Source: Mycobacterium sp. D16R12 (GTDB taxonomy: Bacteria; Actinomycetota; Actinomycetes; Mycobacteriales; Mycobacteriaceae). Taken from it: a stretch of DNA of 64,000 nucleotides. A program made the translations under genes and the position numbers. The stretch's first letter is position 1. Each line of letters starts with the position of its first letter. Location: positions 124,001 to 188,000 of the forward strand of contig NZ_MAFC01000004.1 of assembly GCF_002013465.1 (NCBI RefSeq), written 5' to 3'. Positions 17,766 to 27,427 of this stretch are shown here, one piece after another. The notes beneath the pieces are model-generated. The model did not search any database and was not told the origin of the DNA. It worked only from the letters and a program-made list of their open reading frames with translations.

Positions 17766-18673
17766 TCCTTGGCGTAGGCCCAGGACTCCACAATCTCCCG
17801 GGCGATGGAGATCGACCCGGGCAGCATGAGCCGGGAGTCAGACGGCGTAGTCCAATCGCCTAGCTCTAGTGCGGCCCGCACCTCATCGCGCGTGAACCAG
17901 TCGGCCTCCGCGATTTCGCCGTCGTTGAACGAGAAGGGCTGCGAGGGGTCGCCGATAGCGTGAAAGCCCAACATGATCGATCGAGGGAACGGCCAGGGCT
18001 GGCTGCCCAGGTACTGCACGTCGGTGACGGTGAGGCCCACTTCCTCGGCGATCTCACGGGCCACGCATGCCTCCAGCGATTCGCCCGCCTCGACGAATCC
18101 GGCCAGCAGGGAAAACATCCGCTCGGGCCAGAACTTCTGACGTCCCAGCACCGCGCGATCACCGCCGTCGTGCACCAGGCAGATGACGGCCGGATCGGTG
18201 CGCGGAAACTCTTCCTGCCCGGTGGTCGAGTTCACCCGAACCCAACCGCCCTTGGCGGGAGTGGTGGGCGATCCGTCGACGGGGCTGTAGCCGGCGCTGT
18301 CATGCCAGGCAAGCATCGCCATGGCCGTGGCCAACAGGGCCGCACTGATGTCGTCGAACAACTCACCGGAGCGACGCAGGTCCAGAAGCGGTGCGCTGTC
18401 GTCATCGAGTTCGGCGCGCACGGCCCACACATGGCGACCACCCGGGATCCGTCCCAGGAACACGGCGTGCTCCGGCGGCCCGTCGCCGACATGTGCCGCG
18501 TCTTCGAGAACCACCTGCCCGTCGACAATGTTGACGCGTCCGCGGACATCCAGCGTGATCAGCCCCGCCTCGGCCCAGCCCTTGGCCAATTCCTCAGGAT
18601 CGGACCGCAGTTCATCGGCGCGGTCCAGACCGACGCGCGAGAGCAGGGGAACCTTGCGAAGGCGGAAGGTCAT
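17762..18673 (-). CDS. nudC: NADH pyrophosphatase NudC (Nudix hydrolase)
   Basis: A 303-residue Nudix enzyme that splits NAD(H) to NMN(H) and AMP; in mycobacteria it also acts on isoniazid-NAD type adducts. The Nudix box GFVEAGESLEACVAREIAEE is complete, and the NADH-specific SQPWPFP motif follows it. The zinc-ribbon region has lost its cysteines: GYSPVDGSPTTPAKGGWV occupies the place of CxxC in E. coli NudC, and no second CxxC exists. ATG 18673 lies one base downstream of the K+ channel stop codon, so the two are probably translated together. A longer in-frame extension upstream is a shadow of the channel gene. Confidence 0.93.
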   Translation of the reverse strand: MTFRLRKVPLLSRVGLDRADELRSDPEELAKGWAEAGLITLDVRGRVNIVDGQVVLEDAAHVGDGPPEHAVFLGRIPGGRHVWAVRAELDDDSAPLLDLRRSGELFDDISAALLATAMAMLAWHDSAGYSPVDGSPTTPAKGGWVRVNSTTGQEEFPRTDPAVICLVHDGGDRAVLGRQKFWPERMFSLLAGFVEAGESLEACVAREIAEEVGLTVTDVQYLGSQPWPFPRSIMLGFHAIGDPSQPFSFNDGEIAEADWFTRDEVRAALELGDWTTPSDSRLMLPGSISIAREIVESWAYAKD

Positions 18674-18674
18674 G

Positions 18675-19760
18675 TCAGGCTCCGGCGTTGCGGACGTACA
18701 ACAGGCGGTCGGATGCCTCAAGGGAATCGACCTCGGGCGCATCCACCCGGTGCAGCGTGCCATCGCGCACCACACCGAGGACGATGTCCGAGAGATGACG
18801 CGGTGAGCCGCCGACCTCGCTGCGCTCCACCTCGCGTTCGGCAATCGCGAACCCCGCCTCGGGGGTCAACAGATCCTCGATCATCTCGACGACGCGCGGC
18901 GTCGAGGTGGCGATGCCCAGGAGTCGTCCCGCCGTTTCCGAGGACACCACTACCGAGTCGGCGCCCGACTGGCGTAGCAGGTGGACGTTCTCGGCCTCGC
19001 GGATCGCGGCGACGATCTTGGCGTTGGGGGCCAGTTCCCGTGCGGTCAGTGTGACCAGCACCGAGGTGTCGTCCCGGTTGGCGGCCACGATGATCGACTT
19101 TGCGTGCTGCACACCCGCGAGCCGCAGCACATCCGATTTGGTGGCGCTGCCACGCACGGTCACCAGGTCTGAGGCGGCCGCGGCATCCAGGGCCAACTGG
19201 TCTTCGTCGACGACCACGATCTCGGCCGGGGTGGCGCCATCGGAGAGCATCGCCTGAACGGCGGTCTTCCCCTTGGTGCCGTATCCGACGACAACAGTGT
19301 GGTTGCGCACGCGGGCCCTCCATCGCTGGATCTTCAGTGCTTGACGCGAACGTTCGGTGAGCGCTTCCACCGTGGTGCCGACCAGAACGATCAGGAACAG
19401 CAGCCGCAGCGGCGTGATCACGAGGATGTTCACCAGCCGCGCGCCCTCGGTGTACGGGGTGATATCGCCGTAGCCGGTAGTGGAGAGCGAGACCGTGGCG
19501 TAGTAGAAGCAATCCAGGAAGCTGAGCGGATCGCTCTCCTCTGGAGTGGCTGCGACGTCGCGGTAACCGCTGCGATCCGCGTACACCACCAGCACGGCGG
19601 CGAAGAGCGTGCCGATCGCGATGAGGATGCGTTTTCCGATGGCTCGCCACGGGCTGGCCGCATTTTCGGGGATACGCAGGACACCGACGAGGGCGTGGTC
19701 TGGCTGTGCGGTCAGCGCCTGGTCAATGCCACGAAACCGCTGGCGGAACTTACCGGCCAT
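18675..19760 (-). CDS. Two-TM potassium channel with RCK/TrkA-N domain
   Basis: A 361-residue ion channel (Rv3200c-like). The first membrane helix is about residues 43-60. The pore loop carries the selectivity filter STTGYGD (about 93-99), and the second helix is LRLLFLIVLVGTTVEAL. The cytoplasmic part is a Rossmann-type RCK domain (HTVVVGYGTKGKTAV, VVVDEDQLAL, GSATKSDVLRLAGV) and a C-terminal TrkA-C-like segment. The architecture matches MthK-type channels gated by ligand binding to the RCK ring. The stop codon lies one base before the nudC ATG, suggesting an operon. The NAD-like binding fold beside an NADH hydrolase is suggestive but proves nothing. Confidence 0.9.
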   Translation of the reverse strand: MAGKFRQRFRGIDQALTAQPDHALVGVLRIPENAASPWRAIGKRILIAIGTLFAAVLVVYADRSGYRDVAATPEESDPLSFLDCFYYATVSLSTTGYGDITPYTEGARLVNILVITPLRLLFLIVLVGTTVEALTERSRQALKIQRWRARVRNHTVVVGYGTKGKTAVQAMLSDGATPAEIVVVDEDQLALDAAAASDLVTVRGSATKSDVLRLAGVQHAKSIIVAANRDDTSVLVTLTARELAPNAKIVAAIREAENVHLLRQSGADSVVVSSETAGRLLGIATSTPRVVEMIEDLLTPEAGFAIAEREVERSEVGGSPRHLSDIVLGVVRDGTLHRVDAPEVDSLEASDRLLYVRNAGA

Positions 19761-19863
19761 ATGCCGATCGCGTCCGAGTCAGCGGTTGCACGGGTGTCAA
19801 TCTACTCACATGGCGCCCGTGATTCGCGTTGGCTAGCGAGTTGGCACCGAAGTGGGTCGTATC

Positions 19864-22800
19864 TCAATCCCCCGTGAGCCCCGCGAACTCCGTTGCCTGC
19901 GGCAGCTCGGGTAGTTCGACCGGGGCGACCGTGCGCCCCGTGCGTACATAGTGGAAAACCGCGCTCACCCGTGCGGGATCGATGCCCTGCAACGCCGCCC
20001 ACGCCTGCCGGTACACGGCCAGCTGCAGGGCGGCCGCATCCATCTCGACACCCGAGGGCTCGTGACCGGTCTTCCAGTCCACGACGGTCCAGGTGCCGTC
20101 TGTGCTGCTGTCGGGTCCGAACACCGCGTCGATCCGGCCACGGACGATGGTCCCGGCGACGGAAATCTCGAACGGCACCTCGATCTCGGCGGGGGTTCGG
20201 TCCGCCCACTGCGAGGCAAGAAACGCCGACTGCAGCGCCGCCAGATCCTCGGCGTCCTCGAACTCCCCGTATCCGTCACTCGGAAGATCGTCGAAATCGA
20301 TGAGGCGCACCGACCCGTAGTGACGCTGCACCCAGGAGTGGAATGCGGTGCCGCGGCGCGCTTCAAGGTCCGGACGTGTGGGGCGCGGACGCATCAGCCG
20401 ACGGGCCAGTGCCTGCGGGTCCTGACGCAACTCGACGAGGCTTGTCACCGAAAGATGTTGAGGAAGAGTAATTTCCGGGCGACGATGGGCTCGCTCACGT
20501 TCACGCAGCAGCGCGTCGACATCGGCGGCCCATCCATCGAGATCCTCGTCCTCGGCCAGAGGTGCTGTACCGGCGCGGGCTTCCCGCACCATCTGCGCTC
20601 CCGCTTCGATCTCGCTGCGCCGGGCCGCGAGTGGGTCGGCGGGCCATGGTGCTTCGAGGGTCTGATCAAGCATGGGATTGCGCTCCCCCGCCGCGGGTGT
20701 GGGTGCCCACTCCTCGACAGTTCCGCAGGGAATGCCTTCGGCGGCGGCGTTTTCGATCACATCGCGTAACTCGACCAAAAAATCGGACGGTCCCTTGGGC
20801 TTGAGTCCGGTCTGGCCCCAATGATGTCCCGAGACAAAGAGCTGCTCGGCTGATCGGGTAACTGCCACATACAACAGCCGGCGCTCCTCATCGATCCGGC
20901 GAGTGGCCAGGCTGTCCTTGTGCCGTGCGATGGCATCGGAGAGCTGTTTACGGTTCGTGATGCCCTCGGTGTCCAGCTGAGGGACGCCGAACCGATCCCC
21001 CAAGGTGGCGCGATCCCCGCGCACCAACGGCGGTAGCTCGGTGGCGCTCGTCAGCCAGGTCGATGCGGCCACACCCGACGGGAACACCCCGGCACTCAGA
21101 TGCGGGACAGCGACCACATCCCACTCCAGCCCCTTGGCCGAATGCACAGTCAGAATCTGGACCCGCCCCGGACTGGTCGCGACTTCAACTGGCGCAAAGC
21201 CCTTTTCGACTTCCCACGCCGCGTCCAGATACTGAAGAAAGGCGGCGATCACCCCAACCGGGTCGCTCTGGTCGGCTGCCTCCGTGAAACCGGCGGCGAC
21301 ATCGGTGAATGCGCGCAACTGCTCCAAGCCGCCCGTGCGGCGACCGGCGATGAGTTCGACATCGAGTGCCAACACACGCTGCACCTCGGAGATCAGGTCG
21401 GTGAGCGGCATCCCAAGCCGGGCGCGTAACGCGGACAGTTCGCGTCGCAGTGCTGTCAGGCGCGTCCAACCATCCGGCGAATACTGCTCAGGCGCACCGG
21501 GATCACTGATGGCATCGGCCAGGCACGGAATGTCCGCGTGCTCCCCCACCACATCGGCGCCGGCCCGACCGAATCCCATCGCCCGTCGCCACAGCACTGC
21601 CAGGTCATGTGCGCCAAGGCGCCATCTCGGGCCGGTCAACACGCGCAGCGCGGCCGGACCTGCGGTCGGGTCTGCGACGAGACGCAGCATCGCCACGGTA
21701 TCGGCGACCTCCGGAAGGCCGAGCAGACCCGTCAGTCCGACCACTTCGACCGGAACACCATGCGCGGCAAGCACCTCGGCCATGGGTGCGGCATCGCTGT
21801 TGCGCCTGACCAACACCGCCGACGACGGCGGGCGATTCCCACTACGACGCGCCTCCTCGTACACCGAGGCCAGTTTTGTTGCTACCCATTCTCGTTCGGC
21901 GATGACGTCGCCCAACAGCGCGCAGGCGATGTTGCCGGAGGTAGCGTCCGGCCGGGGACGCAGCGGACGGACCGCCACCGAACGTCGTCGCGCTTCCTCG
22001 GACACGGCGTTGGCCAGATGCAAAGCCTCCGGTGGGTTACGCCAGCTGGTGCGCAGTTCCCTTGTCGGCGCCGGCGATCCGTCCGACAGCGGGAAATCTG
22101 TGGTGAACCGGGGCAAATTCGTCGCCGACGCGCCGCGCCAGCCATAGATGGACTGGATCGGATCACCCACCGCGGTCAGCGCCAGCTCGGGATCGACGCC
22201 CCGACCGAACAAAGACGACAGCAAAATGCGTTGAGCGTGCCCCGTGTCCTGGTACTCGTCGAGCAGCACCACGCGGTACCGATCCCGCTGAGTTTGTCCG
22301 ACGACGGCGTGGTCGGCGGCCAGACGAGCCGACAGCGACATCTGCACTCCGAAATCGAGAACACCGCGGGCGCGCATCTGCGTCATCAGCTGTTCCACGA
22401 TCGCGACGAGCTGTGCTCGTTCACGCTGCGTCTCCACCAGACGCAACAACCACGCACTCGGCCGGCCCTCCCGCTGATAGGGGCCGGGCGGCAGGGTATG
22501 AATCAGCTGTTCCAGCTCGTCATGCGAGGACAACAGATCGCTGGTGTCCACCAAATGCTCAGAGAGCTGACCGGCCAGCGCGAGCACCGCAGCGGTGACC
22601 GCTCCGGGCGTCTTCTCCGTATCCAGATCCCCGTCGAAATCGCAGACCAACCGGAACGCCAACTGCCACAACTGCGTTTCGGTCAGCAGGCGCGCGTTCG
22701 GCTCCATGGGCAGCAGCAATCCGTGCTCGCGCAGCAAGGTTCCGGCATAGGCGTGGTACGTGGCGATCACCGGGTCGGGTTCATCGGCCGTGACGGGCGC

Positions 22801-23085
22801 CATGATCCCGCTTCCGGCCAACCGAGCGAGGCGCGATCTGACCCGGCGCAACAACTGCCCCGCGGCCTTTCGGGTGAACGTCAACCCGAGCACCTGGCCA
22901 GGAGTGGCGTAACCGTTGGCGACCAGCCACACCACCCGGGCGGCCATCGTCTCCGTCTTGCCCGCCCCGGCACCCGCAATCACCACCATCGGGCCGGGTG
23001 GAGCCCCGATGACGGCGGCCTGCTCATCGGTGGGCTCGAAAAGCCCAAGCGCCCTGGATAGTTCGGATGGGGAGTATGCGCTCAT
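19864..23085 (-). CDS. adnB: AdnB, motor-nuclease subunit for double-strand break resection
   Basis: A subunit of about 1073 residues of the mycobacterial AdnAB helicase-nuclease. The N-terminal UvrD-like motor has Walker A AGAGAGKTETMAARVV, motif II LLDEYQDTGHAQR, motif III GDPIQSIYGWRGA and motif [19 protein letters not shown], all intact, consistent with AdnB being the leading motor. The C-terminal RecB-like nuclease shows GRIDAVFG, VVDWKTGHEP and LQLAVYRQAW. ATG 23085 overlaps the adnA stop in ATGA, which supports translational coupling; an in-frame GTG at 23094 is less likely. It resects DNA ends for recombination. It matches Rv3201c. Confidence 0.94.
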   Translation of the reverse strand: MSAYSPSELSRALGLFEPTDEQAAVIGAPPGPMVVIAGAGAGKTETMAARVVWLVANGYATPGQVLGLTFTRKAAGQLLRRVRSRLARLAGSGIMAPVTADEPDPVIATYHAYAGTLLREHGLLLPMEPNARLLTETQLWQLAFRLVCDFDGDLDTEKTPGAVTAAVLALAGQLSEHLVDTSDLLSSHDELEQLIHTLPPGPYQREGRPSAWLLRLVETQRERAQLVAIVEQLMTQMRARGVLDFGVQMSLSARLAADHAVVGQTQRDRYRVVLLDEYQDTGHAQRILLSSLFGRGVDPELALTAVGDPIQSIYGWRGASATNLPRFTTDFPLSDGSPAPTRELRTSWRNPPEALHLANAVSEEARRRSVAVRPLRPRPDATSGNIACALLGDVIAEREWVATKLASVYEEARRSGNRPPSSAVLVRRNSDAAPMAEVLAAHGVPVEVVGLTGLLGLPEVADTVAMLRLVADPTAGPAALRVLTGPRWRLGAHDLAVLWRRAMGFGRAGADVVGEHADIPCLADAISDPGAPEQYSPDGWTRLTALRRELSALRARLGMPLTDLISEVQRVLALDVELIAGRRTGGLEQLRAFTDVAAGFTEAADQSDPVGVIAAFLQYLDAAWEVEKGFAPVEVATSPGRVQILTVHSAKGLEWDVVAVPHLSAGVFPSGVAASTWLTSATELPPLVRGDRATLGDRFGVPQLDTEGITNRKQLSDAIARHKDSLATRRIDEERRLLYVAVTRSAEQLFVSGHHWGQTGLKPKGPSDFLVELRDVIENAAAEGIPCGTVEEWAPTPAAGERNPMLDQTLEAPWPADPLAARRSEIEAGAQMVREARAGTAPLAEDEDLDGWAADVDALLRERERAHRRPEITLPQHLSVTSLVELRQDPQALARRLMRPRPTRPDLEARRGTAFHSWVQRHYGSVRLIDFDDLPSDGYGEFEDAEDLAALQSAFLASQWADRTPAEIEVPFEISVAGTIVRGRIDAVFGPDSSTDGTWTVVDWKTGHEPSGVEMDAAALQLAVYRQAWAALQGIDPARVSAVFHYVRTGRTVAPVELPELPQATEFAGLTGD

Positions 23086-26000
23086 GACTGGCACACCGCC
23101 TGTCCATCAGTCTGTGCCGGGCAGCATGCCCGCAGCGGGCAGTGCCCACATCCATCGTTGACCCGTGCGATGAAGATCGGGCCCTGCGTGTTGGCCGCGG
23201 CGGTGTGAATGGTCTCGCGCCAGGTGTCCTGTGCGGCGGGGGTCAGCGGATCCTGGTGGCGTTGGGTGGCACCGTCATCGAGATTCGGTTTCGCGACGTA
23301 CACCAGCCTGCCGCCGCCCGGCTCACCCGCGGGCTGGTCGGCGATGAGCCCTTCGGCAGCGGCGACCTGATACGTGGCGAGCTGGGCGTGTTGTTGCGCA
23401 TCGTCTTTGGTGGCGGGACTCTTCCCGGTCTTGATATCGATGACGACGGCGCGCCCCTCGGCATCCCGTTCCAATCGGTCGATGCGGCCGACCAGTCGCA
23501 CCTGCGGATAGTCCGCGTGCGTGAGCACTCCGTCGACGCCGATCTCTCGACCAACCTCAGTGAGTTCACCGCGCGTGGCCACGCGCCACGCGCTGAACGC
23601 CTCCAGCAGCTCCTGATGCCTATGCAGTTCGTTACGTGCATACCACTGTGACTCGAACGGCATTGATTCCCAAGACTTGTCGAGTTCCCGGCGCATCGTA
23701 TCGGCGTCTGCGGAATGCTCGCCCACAAGCGCGTGCACCAATGTTCCGAGCGCTCGGCGCGGGTCCGTGAGGTCAGTGCCGCCGTGCCGTTCCAGTAGCC
23801 AGCGCAGCGGACAAGCCATGAGCGTCTCGACGTTGGACGGCGACAAGCGGACCGGACCATCCTCGGCACTCCACAGCGGGTTCTCACTACTGACATCGGC
23901 GAGTCCGTACCAGGATTCGGGATCCGCACCGGTGACACCGGCGTCGGCCAGCCGGGCAAGTTGTCGGGCGGCGGCGCGGCGGCGGGCCTCGCTTACCGTG
24001 CCGGTGTCCGCGGTGACAACGGCCCGCAGTTCGCCAACGAGGTTCGCAACGGTCAATGCCCGAGACTCCGGTGTTCCCGGACGACGATCCGGCATCACCC
24101 ATTCCGGATGCGTCGCCATGAGTTCGGCCAGGAAGCGCGAAGCCATCGCGGGCCCGCCACCCATGTCGGCATTCTCGTTGTCGACGGCGGTGACGAGAAC
24201 GCGGCGAGCGGCCCTGCCCACGGCGAGCAATAGCAGCCGGCGTTCCTCGGCCAGCGCCACCGCCGACCCGTCGACATACGCGACATGGTCGATGCCTGCC
24301 AGTACATCCATCAGCTCCTGGGTGCGCAGCACCCCGCCCCGCACCGCCGTGTTGGGCCACAGTCCTTCTTGCACACCGGGGATCGCCACCACGTCCCACT
24401 GGCGGCCCACAGCAGCGTGCGCGCTGACGATGGAGACCGCATCAGGCTCACCGGCCGCACGCTGACCGGCGAGCGCCAGCGACCGGATGTGGTCGATCAA
24501 TCCCGTCACGCCGATACCCGGCGTGCGCGCCGCGTGTTCAGATGCCAGGTCGAACAGCGCGGACATCGCGTCGAGGTCGCGATCCGCCTGAGCGCCCAGC
24601 GGACCTCCGCGTTGAGATAACCCGTCCCAACGTCGCTGCAGACCCGACCGGGTCCACGCGGCCCACAGCACATCGAGAACGCTGGCACCGGAAGTCACGG
24701 CCTCACGTGCCGAGGCGATCACTGCGCGCACGCGCCGCAGTGGTGCGGCCTGGATGTCGGTGAGCGCGGCGAGCTGAGTGTCATTGGCGTCGACAAGAGC
24801 CGCACGCAACAGCTCGGCACTGTTCCCGTCCGCGCCCCGAGCTTCCTGCGCGCGCAGCAATTGGCGTCGTAACCGCCGGAGCGCCACCGGATCCACGCGC
24901 CCGATCGGGCCGGTCACCAGTGCCACCGCGTCCTCGTCGTTCAGTCGACCTTGTGCGGCGCACACCGCCAGCAGCAGCGCGTGCACGGCCGGAACGGCGG
25001 CGACCGGACCGTCATAAGACTCCGCATGTACCGGGACGCCCGCCGACTGCAGCGCGCGCCGGAGGGCCGCACCACTGCGCGGTACCGACCTGACGATGAC
25101 CGCCATCTGAGACCACGGCACACCGTCGATCAAGTGCGACCGCCGCAGCAGATCGACAACCAGCGACGCCTCTGCGGTTTCGGTGGGCACGGCCGCAAGA
25201 CGCACGGCGGCCAACGTGTTCTCCGCCCCCGCGATCGTGCGCGCCGGCGAGCTTCCGGGCAGCCGCCCCGCCACCGCGTTCGCAAGCTCGGCGACCGGTG
25301 CGGCGCACCGGTACGAAGTGTCGAGCGCGATCGTCATGGCCCCGCTGTCAGTGCCGGTCTGCAACAGCTGGGCGTCGGCACCGCGAAACCCGAACACGGT
25401 TTGGTTGGGGTCACCCGTGAACACCGACAACGAGGCACCCCCCGCCAGCAGCCGCACCAACAGCGCCGCCTGCGGATCAAGGTGCTGGGAATCGTCGACG
25501 AGCAGAAGGGCGATGCGATCACGTTCCGCGGCAAGAATTGCCGGCTCGACAGCGAATGTTTCCAGCGCCGATCCGACCAGTTCGGCGGCACCGAGTGCCG
25601 GCACCGTGGCCTGCGGAGCCGCCATGCCCACCGCCGACCGCAGCAGCATGACCTCCTCGTACTGCCGGTCGAGATCGGCGACCGCGACCCACTCCGGTCG
25701 ATTGTGTCGTCGCCCGATCGCTCGAAGCTCCCTGGCGTCCACACCGCGTTCGGTGCAACGCGCCATGAGATCTCGAACGCCGGTCGCGAAACCGGCCGTC
25801 GTCAACGCGGGCCGCAGTGAAGCCGGCCAGCAGCCACCGTTATCTTCAGCATCGCCACACAACAACTCCCGCACGATGCTGTCCTGCTCGGCAGCGGTGA
25901 TCAAACGCGGCGGCGGATTGCCCTGGCGAGCAGCGTGGGCGCCAAGCACGGCGAAGGCATATGAATGCACGGTGCGGACCATGGGTTCACGGATGGCGAT

Positions 26001-26255
26001 GGACCCTCTGCGCTCGAACACCGCGGCCGAGATCCGGCTACGCAGGTCAACACTCGCCCGGGTGGAACCGGTGAGCACGAGAACGGATTCCGGGCTTGCA
26101 CCCGCGGCAATTCGCGCGGCCACAATGTCGACCAGCAGGCTCGTCTTTCCGGTTCCGCTACCGCCGATCACCACGAACCGGCCCTGCCGGTCAGGGCCGA
26201 GCAGATCCGCCGCGGCGCCGTCCCAGGATCGGGTCGAAGCGGTCGGCGTCGGCAT
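23082..26255 (-). CDS. adnA: AdnA, motor-nuclease subunit with iron-sulfur nuclease domain
   Basis: A 1057-residue partner of AdnB (Rv3202c-like). It has a UvrD-like motor with Walker A GGSGTGKTSLL. The motif II region reads LLLVDDSQHLDP, so the usual DExQ is changed to DDSQ and this motor may be weakened. The C-terminal nuclease has GRIDRLERD, VIDIKTGKSP and AQLATYQVA. Cysteines in LMACPLRW and in GCGHCPLRACC are placed like the four ligands of an AddB-type iron-sulfur cluster that clamps the nuclease fold. ATG 26255 (MPTPTAS) gives the expected length; the frame stays open upstream to 26840 but that part overlaps lipV. First gene of adnAB. Confidence 0.94.
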   Translation of the reverse strand: MPTPTASTRSWDGAAADLLGPDRQGRFVVIGGSGTGKTSLLVDIVAARIAAGASPESVLVLTGSTRASVDLRSRISAAVFERRGSIAIREPMVRTVHSYAFAVLGAHAARQGNPPPRLITAAEQDSIVRELLCGDAEDNGGCWPASLRPALTTAGFATGVRDLMARCTERGVDARELRAIGRRHNRPEWVAVADLDRQYEEVMLLRSAVGMAAPQATVPALGAAELVGSALETFAVEPAILAAERDRIALLLVDDSQHLDPQAALLVRLLAGGASLSVFTGDPNQTVFGFRGADAQLLQTGTDSGAMTIALDTSYRCAAPVAELANAVAGRLPGSSPARTIAGAENTLAAVRLAAVPTETAEASLVVDLLRRSHLIDGVPWSQMAVIVRSVPRSGAALRRALQSAGVPVHAESYDGPVAAVPAVHALLLAVCAAQGRLNDEDAVALVTGPIGRVDPVALRRLRRQLLRAQEARGADGNSAELLRAALVDANDTQLAALTDIQAAPLRRVRAVIASAREAVTSGASVLDVLWAAWTRSGLQRRWDGLSQRGGPLGAQADRDLDAMSALFDLASEHAARTPGIGVTGLIDHIRSLALAGQRAAGEPDAVSIVSAHAAVGRQWDVVAIPGVQEGLWPNTAVRGGVLRTQELMDVLAGIDHVAYVDGSAVALAEERRLLLLAVGRAARRVLVTAVDNENADMGGGPAMASRFLAELMATHPEWVMPDRRPGTPESRALTVANLVGELRAVVTADTGTVSEARRRAAARQLARLADAGVTGADPESWYGLADVSSENPLWSAEDGPVRLSPSNVETLMACPLRWLLERHGGTDLTDPRRALGTLVHALVGEHSADADTMRRELDKSWESMPFESQWYARNELHRHQELLEAFSAWRVATRGELTEVGREIGVDGVLTHADYPQVRLVGRIDRLERDAEGRAVVIDIKTGKSPATKDDAQQHAQLATYQVAAAEGLIADQPAGEPGGGRLVYVAKPNLDDGATQRHQDPLTPAAQDTWRETIHTAAANTQGPIFIARVNDGCGHCPLRACCPAQTDGQAVCQS

Positions 26256-26345
26256 ATGCAGATCACAGCACGAGGGTCCGACAAGCGGATCTGACCTGGG
26301 TATCGATTCACGGACAATGCGCAGGATCGTGGCAGGATTCCACGG

Positions 26346-27128
26346 GTGACACCTACGCTGAACACCCACCGATACGGCCCCGATGAACCCGTACGTCTCT
26401 TGGCATTGCACGGGCTCACCGGACATGGGAAGCGCTGGGCGCCGCTTTTCGATGAGCACCTGCCCGAGGTGTCCACCCTGGCACCGGACCTGCTGGGCCA
26501 CGGACACTCCCCCGCGCCCGCGCCATGGTCGTTGGAAGCCCATGCCGACGCGGTCGCCGCCGTGCTCGACGAGACCCAGACCGGTCCCATCGTGGTGGTC
26601 GCGCACTCGTTCGGCGGCGCCACCGCCCTGCACCTGGCCGCGCGCAGACCCGATCTGGTGAAGTCGCTCGTGCTCTTGGATCCGGCGATCGGGCTCGACG
26701 GTGACTGGATGCGTCAGATCGCCGAACAGATGGTGGCCTACCCGGATTACACCGACCGCGCCGAGGCAAAATCGGACAAGATCGCGGGAGCTTGGTCGGA
26801 CGTACCGGATCACGTGATCGAAGCAGAGCTCGATGAACACCTGATCCAGCTGCCCAATGGCCGATGGGGCTGGCGCATGAACCTGCCTGCGGTGGTCACC
26901 GCATGGAGTGAACTCGCGCGCGATATCGCCTTACCCACCAGCATCATTCGCGTCACATTGTTACGGGCTACCCGCACCACGCCGCCCTACGTAACCACCG
27001 CACTGCTGGACGGACTTGCGGCCAAACTCGGTGATCGATTCGAACTGGTGAACGTCGACTGCGATCACATGGTGTCCCAATCGAGGCCTGTCGAGACCGC
27101 AGCCGCGATACGGTCACACCTGGAGTAA
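26346..27128 (+). CDS. lipV: Alpha/beta hydrolase (LipV-like esterase/lipase)
   Basis: A 260-residue alpha/beta hydrolase, orthologous by position to Rv3203 (LipV). It has the HGLTGHGKRW oxyanion segment, the nucleophile elbow AHSFGG (around residues 88-93, catalytic Ser) and a late CDHMVS histidine. The start is GTG 26346, 90 bp from adnA and divergent from it. Two bases separate its stop from the alkyltransferase-like gene, so they probably share a message. The physiological ester is unknown. Confidence 0.88.
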   Translation: MTPTLNTHRYGPDEPVRLLALHGLTGHGKRWAPLFDEHLPEVSTLAPDLLGHGHSPAPAPWSLEAHADAVAAVLDETQTGPIVVVAHSFGGATALHLAARRPDLVKSLVLLDPAIGLDGDWMRQIAEQMVAYPDYTDRAEAKSDKIAGAWSDVPDHVIEAELDEHLIQLPNGRWGWRMNLPAVVTAWSELARDIALPTSIIRVTLLRATRTTPPYVTTALLDGLAAKLGDRFELVNVDCDHMVSQSRPVETAAAIRSHLE

Positions 27129-27130
27129 TC

Positions 27131-27427
27131 ATGGCGACAGTCACCGAGGAACAAGTCGAGCTGGTGCGCACGCTGGTCGCGTCCATACCGGCCGGGCGGG
27201 TGGCCACGTATGGCGATATCGCCGACGCGGCAGGCCTTTCCAGCGCGCGGATTGTGGGGTGGATCATGCGCACCGACTCTGCGGACCTGCCCTGGCATCG
27301 CGTCATCGGAGCTAGCGGTCGGCCCGCACCCCACATCCGGACCCGCCAGCTCGAGCTACTCAGGGCCGAGGGCGTACTGGCAGTGGACGGTCGAATCGCG
27401 TTACGCGAAGTCCGCCACGGCTTCTAG
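27131..27427 (+). CDS. Alkyltransferase-like (ATL) DNA-lesion-binding protein
   Basis: A 98-residue protein related to the DNA-binding domain of O6-alkylguanine transferases. The usual active-site PCHR is PWHR here (LPWHRVIGASGR), so no alkyl transfer can occur; this is the signature of ATL proteins, which flag O6-alkylguanine for nucleotide excision repair. A helix-turn-helix-like GRVATYGDIADAAG lies before it. Equivalent to Rv3204. It follows lipV by two bases and converges on the chelatase gene, overlapping its 3' end by 27 bp. Confidence 0.9.
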   Translation: MATVTEEQVELVRTLVASIPAGRVATYGDIADAAGLSSARIVGWIMRTDSADLPWHRVIGASGRPAPHIRTRQLELLRAEGVLAVDGRIALREVRHGF

